11,240 bases of DNA from the NCBI GenBank assembly GCA_050955065.1, contig JBPBQT010000459.1, forward strand, positions 1 through 11,240. Reading direction: 5' to 3'. The notes under the pieces are model-generated. The model was not told where the DNA came from and did not search any database. It saw nothing but the letters and a program-made list of their open reading frames with translations. Shown here one piece after another: positions 8,433 to 11,240 of the stretch (within the stretch, counting starts at the first letter, position 1; each line of letters opens with the position of its first letter). Position numbers and translations under genes: made by a program. The stretch comes from Robbsia sp050955065. GTDB lineage: Bacteria > Pseudomonadota > Gammaproteobacteria > Burkholderiales > Burkholderiaceae.

Positions 8433-8924
8433 ATGGACGGCGATTCTGCCACGTCGGCTGCCCGGTCGGCCCCGGCGGCTCCAGCGGCTCCAGCGGCTCC
8501 AGCGGCCCCGGCCGGCGCAGCCGAGGGCGTGTCGGGCGCGGACGGGGCGGTGGCGCGCGTCGTCGCGACGCCCGCCGCGCTGGATCTGCTCGCCCGCCTG
8601 GGCGAAACCCATGGGGCGCTGCTGTTTCACCAGTCCGGGGGCTGCTGCGACGGCAGCGCGCCGATGTGTTTTCCCGCGACGGATTTTCTCGTCGGCAGCG
8701 CCGACGTGCGGCTCGGCGAGATCGGGGGGGTGCCGTTCTACATGGGCGCGGCGCAATTCGCCTATTGGGCGCATACGCAACTGATCATCGACATCGTCCA
8801 GGGCAACGGCGGCATGTTCTCCGTCGAGCGGCCGACCGGCTGGCGTTTCATCACCCGGTCGCGGCTGTTCGATGCGAAAGAGGGCGCCTGGCTCGACCTG
8901 CATCCGGTGGAAACGGTCGAGTAA
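8433..8924 (+). CDS. DUF779 domain protein, partner of exaC
   Basis: This 163-residue protein of unknown function is encoded directly downstream of aldehyde dehydrogenases in many proteobacteria. The conserved domain spans about residues 42-160 and includes FHQSGGCCDGSAPMC, with adjacent Cys71-Cys72 and Cys79, then a beta-rich section ending in FSVERPTGWRFITRSRLF. The Cys cluster suggests metal or thiol chemistry; a role in ALDH activity or maturation is inference. Residues 1-41 are unusual: low-complexity Ala/Pro (PAAPAAPAAPAAPAG) encoded by 9-nt tandem repeats. The ATG overlaps nothing but directly follows the exaC stop, so translation is probably coupled. A downstream start nearer the domain is possible, but I see no in-frame ATG before it. 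Confidence 0.88.
   Translation: MDGDSATSAARSAPAAPAAPAAPAAPAGAAEGVSGADGAVARVVATPAALDLLARLGETHGALLFHQSGGCCDGSAPMCFPATDFLVGSADVRLGEIGGVPFYMGAAQFAYWAHTQLIIDIVQGNGGMFSVERPTGWRFITRSRLFDAKEGAWLDLHPVETVE
8476..8507 (+). repeat. 9-nt coding tandem repeat (CGGCTCCAG)n
   Basis: Three perfect copies of CGGCTCCAG (8476-8502) are followed by a partial copy (8503-8507) and preceded by a degenerate one (8467-8475). They are in frame and encode the Ala-Ala-Pro repeats at the N-terminus of the DUF779 protein. Slippage would change length by three residues at a time without a frameshift. Confidence 0.9.
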
Positions 8925-9141
8925 CACCGCCCGCGCAGGCGACAACGGTATAATCCTTCGCTCGCAGGGCGTCATTCGCTGACTTGGCGCCACCCGTCAC
9001 CCGTCGACATGGCGCCCCGTGCCAGCCGCCGTCCTGACGCTCTGCGTCATTCGCCGAATGAAAACAGCGATCAACCAGGCAGCTCGTCTCGTCCGGCATG
9101 GCACGCACGGGCGGTGAGATCGCCGCGCACGGGAAAAAACG
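8925..9141 (+). promoter_or_regulatory. Promoter and structured leader of the response regulator
   Basis: A perfect -10 hexamer TATAAT is at 8949-8954; the -35 region is poor. A start near 8961 would give a leader of about 180 nt. It contains a direct repeat GCGTCATTCGC (8969-8979 and 9044-9054). It also has a hairpin TGACGC-TCT-GCGTCA (9035-9049), overlapped by a 15-bp palindrome TCATTCG-C-CGAATGA (9047-9061). Two GGCGCC sites lie at about 8986 and 9012. The hairpin and palindrome are mutually exclusive, which would suit a switch or an operator. No known riboswitch class is recognised. Confidence 0.5.
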
Positions 9142-9504
9142 ATGGAACAGAACAATGATCTGCTGGTGGTCGACGACAATGTCGATTCGGCGGAGAGTCT
9201 GGGGATGTTGCTGGACCTGTGCGGCTATCCCACGCGCCTGGCCCACGACGGCCCGGCGGCGCTCGCCGCGGTCGAGGCCGCATTGCCGCGCACGGTCATT
9301 CTCGACATCAGCATGCCGGGCATGGACGGATACGAGGTCGCGCAGCGGCTGCGCAGCCGATATTCGGCCGAGCAGCTGCAACTGGTGGGCCTCTCGGGGT
9401 ATGGCGATCAGGAGAGCCACCGGCGGGCACAGGCCGCGGGCTTCGATCGTCTGCTGGTCAAGCCCGTGGATGTCGACACGATCATCGCGGTGCTGAAAAA
9501 GTAA
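9142..9504 (+). CDS. Single-domain response regulator (CheY-like receiver)
   Basis: This 120-residue protein is a bare receiver domain. The acidic pocket is D11-D12 (VVDDN), the phosphoacceptor D55 (ILDISMPGMDGYEVA), switch residue S85 (LVGLSGYG) and conserved K107 (LLVKPVD). No output domain follows, so it acts by protein contact, as a phosphate relay or sink, or on a kinase. No histidine kinase is in the window, so it is an orphan here. Similar stand-alone receivers are common in Burkholderiaceae beside hybrid kinases. The start has only a modest purine stretch (GGGAAAAAA) before it. It has its own promoter, so it is probably not part of the exaC operon. Confidence 0.94.
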   Translation: MEQNNDLLVVDDNVDSAESLGMLLDLCGYPTRLAHDGPAALAAVEAALPRTVILDISMPGMDGYEVAQRLRSRYSAEQLQLVGLSGYGDQESHRRAQAAGFDRLLVKPVDVDTIIAVLKK

Positions 9505-9505
9505 A

Positions 9506-9540
9506 GGGACGGGCGCCCGCATCGCGCGAACGCCCGTCCC
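9506..9540. terminator. Hairpin terminator between convergent genes
   Basis: GGGACGGGCG (9506-9515) and CGCCCGTCCC (9531-9540) form a perfect 10-bp stem with a 15-nt loop. On the minus strand the stem runs into TTTACTTTTTC, so it is a good terminator for the His-rich peptide gene. On the plus strand no T-run follows, so it is weaker for the response regulator, whose stop is 2 nt upstream. Confidence 0.8.
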
Positions 9541-9561
9541 TGTCCGGCCGGTCCCGAAGGA

Positions 9562-9741
9562 TCAGTAGCGTGCGCCGCCGTGATGGCGATGCATCGGCCC
9601 CATCGGGTGGCAGCGACGTTCCGGATGACCGTGCATCCAGACGCGCTCGCAGACCATGTGGGGACGCGCTTGCGCGGGTACGGCGGTCAGCAGGCTGGCC
9701 GTCGTGGCGATGGCACCCAACGCGACAATCAATTTCTTCAT
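9562..9741 (-). CDS. Small exported His/Met-rich peptide
   Basis: This 59-residue precursor has a clear signal peptide: MKK, a hydrophobic core, then PAQA with cleavage after residue 25. The 34-residue mature part has seven His, four Met and two Cys (VCERVWMHGHPERRCHPM, then MHRHHGGARY). Such composition suggests periplasmic binding of copper, nickel or zinc, and the two Cys, 13 residues apart, could form a disulfide. I recognise only a general likeness to small His-rich Burkholderiaceae exported proteins, so no function is assigned. The start at 9741 is chosen over the in-frame ATG at 9780 because the promoter lies between them and GAGAG sits 7 nt upstream of 9741. A terminator follows the gene. 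It is divergent from the persulfide dioxygenase gene. Confidence 0.78.
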   Translation of the reverse strand: MKKLIVALGAIATTASLLTAVPAQARPHMVCERVWMHGHPERRCHPMGPMHRHHGGARY

Positions 9742-9760
9742 AATGGATCTCTCGGCTTTT

Positions 9761-9788
9761 TTTATAAGGTATGTAAGCATACCAACAA
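9761..9788 (-). promoter_or_regulatory. Promoter of the His-rich peptide with operator-like inverted repeat
   Basis: On the minus strand TTGTTG (9783-9788) and TATAAA (9761-9766) are separated by 16 bp, a good sigma-70 match. The spacer holds GGTATG-CTTA-CATACC (plus-strand GGTATGTAAGCATACC, 9768-9783), a 6-bp-arm inverted repeat. It would place a bound regulator directly over the promoter. The predicted start, near 9754, leaves a leader of about 13 nt. Confidence 0.65.
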
Positions 9789-9869
9789 GCTCGGGATTGA
9801 TTCGTCAATTTTTCGATCCCGACGCGTAAACTGTCACCAAATGTTTCGCGTGAGCGGTTTGTGCCACAT

Positions 9870-9899
9870 CCCGGCGCCACACTCGAGCGCGGCGCCGGG
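9870..9899 (+). promoter_or_regulatory. Leader hairpin upstream of the persulfide dioxygenase gene
   Basis: CCCGGCGCC (9870-9878) and GGCGCCGGG (9891-9899) pair perfectly over 9 bp around a 12-nt loop that itself contains CTCGAG. It ends 60 nt before the ATG. With no T-run it is not a standard terminator. It may be a leader structure or a binding site. I found no convincing promoter for the downstream gene. Confidence 0.45.
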
Positions 9900-9959
9900 C
9901 GTCGACCGCCGCAGGTCGAATGCGCGTCGGGCATATCGCTGCGTCTTCTGGAGAGATTC

Positions 9960-10850
9960 ATGCCGGCCCATCCCACCGCGCGCGTCGAACCTTTCTACGA
10001 TGCGGGCACCTCGACCATCAGTTATGTCCTGTGGGAAGCGGCCGGCGGCGAGTGCGCGATCATCGATTCGGTTCTCGACTACGATCCGAAGGCCGGCCGT
10101 CTGTCGACGGCCGCGGCCGACCGGATCGTCGCCTTCGTGGCGGAACATCGGCTGTGTGTGCGATGGCTGCTCGAAACCCATGCCCATGCGGATCACCTGT
10201 CGGCCGCGCCCTATCTGCGTCGCCGGTTGGGAGGGCGCATCGCGATCGGCGCGGGAATCTGCGCAGTGCAGGGGGCGTTCAGCAAGGTTTTCAATCTCGC
10301 CCCCGGGTTTCGACTCGACGGCTCCCAGTTCGACCACCTGTTTCGGGCCGACGAGATTTTTTATGTAGGATCGCTACGCATGCGGGCGCTGTCGGTGCCC
10401 GGGCATACGCCGGCCGATATCGCCTATCTGCAAGAGGGGGACGGCGACACGACACCGCTCGCCTTCATCGGCGATACCCTTTTCATGCCGGATATCGGTA
10501 GCGCCCGCTGCGATTTCCCCGGAGGAGACGCACGCGCGCTCTACCGTTCCGCACAGACGTTGCTCGCGCTGCCGGATGCCACGCGGCTGTTCGTGTGTCA
10601 CGACTACCCGCCCGAAGGGCGACCCGTCGAATGGGAAACCACCGTGGCCGCGCAGCGGCGGGACAACATCCATCTGCGCGCAGGCATCGGCGAGGCGTGT
10701 TTCGTGGCGATGCGGGAGAGTCGGGATGCGACGCTGTCGATGCCGACGTTGATGCTGCCGGCCATCCAGGTCAACATTCGCGCCGGAGAGCTGCCGCCGG
10801 CGGAAGACAACGGCGTGCGTTATCTGAAAATCCCGATCGCGGGCCCGTGA
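9960..10850 (+). CDS. Metallo-beta-lactamase-fold hydrolase, persulfide dioxygenase (ETHE1/Blh) type
   Basis: This 296-residue cytosolic protein carries the signature T-H74-A-H76-A-D78-H79, then H149 (VPGHTP), D172 (IGDTLF) and H214 (CHDY). By analogy with human ETHE1, the single iron would be held by H74, H149 and D172. ETHADH-LSAAPYL, DIGSARCDFPGGDA and LPDATRLFVCHDY are hallmarks of the persulfide dioxygenase branch, which oxidises glutathione persulfide to sulfite, rather than glyoxalase II. No rhodanese or DUF442 domain is fused. The extra length over ETHE1 lies in the 220-296 tail, typical of the bacterial Blh group. The start at 9960 is set by GGAG 8 nt upstream. It is divergent from the His-rich peptide gene and has no sulfide quinone reductase or transporter alongside in this window. 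Confidence 0.9.
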   Translation: MPAHPTARVEPFYDAGTSTISYVLWEAAGGECAIIDSVLDYDPKAGRLSTAAADRIVAFVAEHRLCVRWLLETHAHADHLSAAPYLRRRLGGRIAIGAGICAVQGAFSKVFNLAPGFRLDGSQFDHLFRADEIFYVGSLRMRALSVPGHTPADIAYLQEGDGDTTPLAFIGDTLFMPDIGSARCDFPGGDARALYRSAQTLLALPDATRLFVCHDYPPEGRPVEWETTVAAQRRDNIHLRAGIGEACFVAMRESRDATLSMPTLMLPAIQVNIRAGELPPAEDNGVRYLKIPIAGP

Positions 10851-10856
10851 GGAGCC

Positions 10857-10887
10857 GGCCGCGAAGTCCCGTCCCCCTCCCGCGGCC
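10857..10887. terminator. Possible hairpin between convergent genes
   Basis: GGCCGCG (10857-10863) and CGCGGCC (10881-10887) form a 7-bp GC stem with a 17-nt loop in the 51-bp gap between the dioxygenase and DUF3597 genes. Neither side has a T-run, so it would be at best a weak terminator. Confidence 0.35.
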
Positions 10888-10901
10888 CGCCGGCGCCCTG
10901 C

Positions 10902-11240
10902 TTACTTCAGTTCGGCGGGCACCTTGCCGCCATTCTGTTCGAGCTTCTGCATGACCTGCTTCTGCAGCCAGATGTTCATCGTCGCCGAATCATTGGTGTC
11001 GCCCGAGTATTGAAGCTCGGCGGCCAGTTGCTTGCGCGAATCGAGGCTGCTGTCGAGATCGAGCAACTTCAGCAGGTCGACGATCGACGTCTGCCAGTTC
11101 AGCTTGTCAGAGCGCTGCGCCGCCAGGCCGCCCAGCACCTGCGCGACGTCGACTTCCGACATCGGGGCCACCGCCGGAGCAGCGGCGGGTGCGGCGCTGG
11201 CCGCCGGCGCCGCGCCTGCCGCGGGTGCCGTCGCGGCCGG
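10902..11240 (-). CDS. DUF3597 domain protein (5' end beyond the window)
   Basis: The visible 112 codons are the C-terminal part; the frame stays open to the window edge, so the N-terminus is missing. The distal part, from VDVAQVLGGLAAQ through LNWQTSIVDLLKLLDLDSSLDSRKQLA to the end GKVPAELK, matches the DUF3597 domain, found in small proteobacterial proteins of unknown role, some described near LysM-type proteins. Before it lies an Ala/Pro-rich linker (codons from 11240 to about 11165), as is usual in this family. A GTG at 11171 and an ATG at 11162 are in frame but lie in the linker and are not likely starts. It is convergent with the dioxygenase gene. Confidence 0.85.
   Translation of the reverse strand, partial: PAATAPAAGAAPAASAAPAAAPAVAPMSEVDVAQVLGGLAAQRSDKLNWQTSIVDLLKLLDLDSSLDSRKQLAAELQYSGDTNDSATMNIWLQKQVMQKLEQNGGKVPAELK

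Noticed and set aside
9742..9780. Longer start for the His-rich peptide (ATG at 9780)
   Set aside because: That ATG lies inside the promoter spacer, and the signal peptide begins properly at 9741.

Overview
This 11.2 kb stretch is GC-rich, with strong GC bias at third codon positions. Its protein families and gene pairs point to a betaproteobacterium of the Burkholderiaceae (Burkholderia, Paraburkholderia or Robbsia-like). That placement rests on recognising proteins (RhlE, an ExaC/AcoD-type aldehyde dehydrogenase followed by a DUF779 gene, and a DUF3597 protein), not on a marker gene. I see no insertion sequence, phage gene, tRNA, rRNA or CRISPR array. The window reads as ordinary chromosome with several independently transcribed small units.

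Layout, left to right. (1) 136-1603, plus strand: a ferritin-like diiron protein, overlapped by 17 bp by a pyridoxamine-5'-phosphate-oxidase-fold protein. The pair ends in a perfect 13-bp bidirectional terminator that contains the second gene's stop codon. (2) 1705-3219, minus strand: DEAD-box RNA helicase rhlE with a Gly/Asn-rich disordered tail, preceded by a long leader. (3) 3559-5656, minus strand: a two-gene cytochrome operon, a diheme c4-like protein followed by a triheme AdhB-like protein, ending in a textbook terminator. No dehydrogenase for them is visible. (4) 5910-6575, minus strand: a glutathione S-transferase. (5) 6912-8924, plus strand: exaC-type aldehyde dehydrogenase abutting a DUF779 gene. 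(6) 9142-9504, plus strand: a single-domain CheY-like response regulator with a structured leader of about 180 nt. (7) 9562-9741, minus strand: a tiny exported His/Met-rich peptide whose promoter spacer holds an inverted repeat. (8) 9960-10850, plus strand: a persulfide-dioxygenase-type metallo-beta-lactamase-fold enzyme. (9) 10902-11240, minus strand: a DUF3597 protein cut by the window edge.

Taken together, the centre of the window (two periplasmic c-type cytochromes, a GST and an NAD-dependent aldehyde dehydrogenase) fits alcohol or aldehyde oxidation and detoxification. The right side (His-rich exported peptide, persulfide dioxygenase) suggests metal or sulfur stress. These links are inferred from gene order only.

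I did not find a clear multi-gene undescribed system. The most promising under-described items are the His/Met-rich exported peptide with its operator-like promoter, the diiron/flavin-fold overlapping pair, the exaC-DUF779 partnership, and the palindrome-bearing leader of the orphan response regulator.
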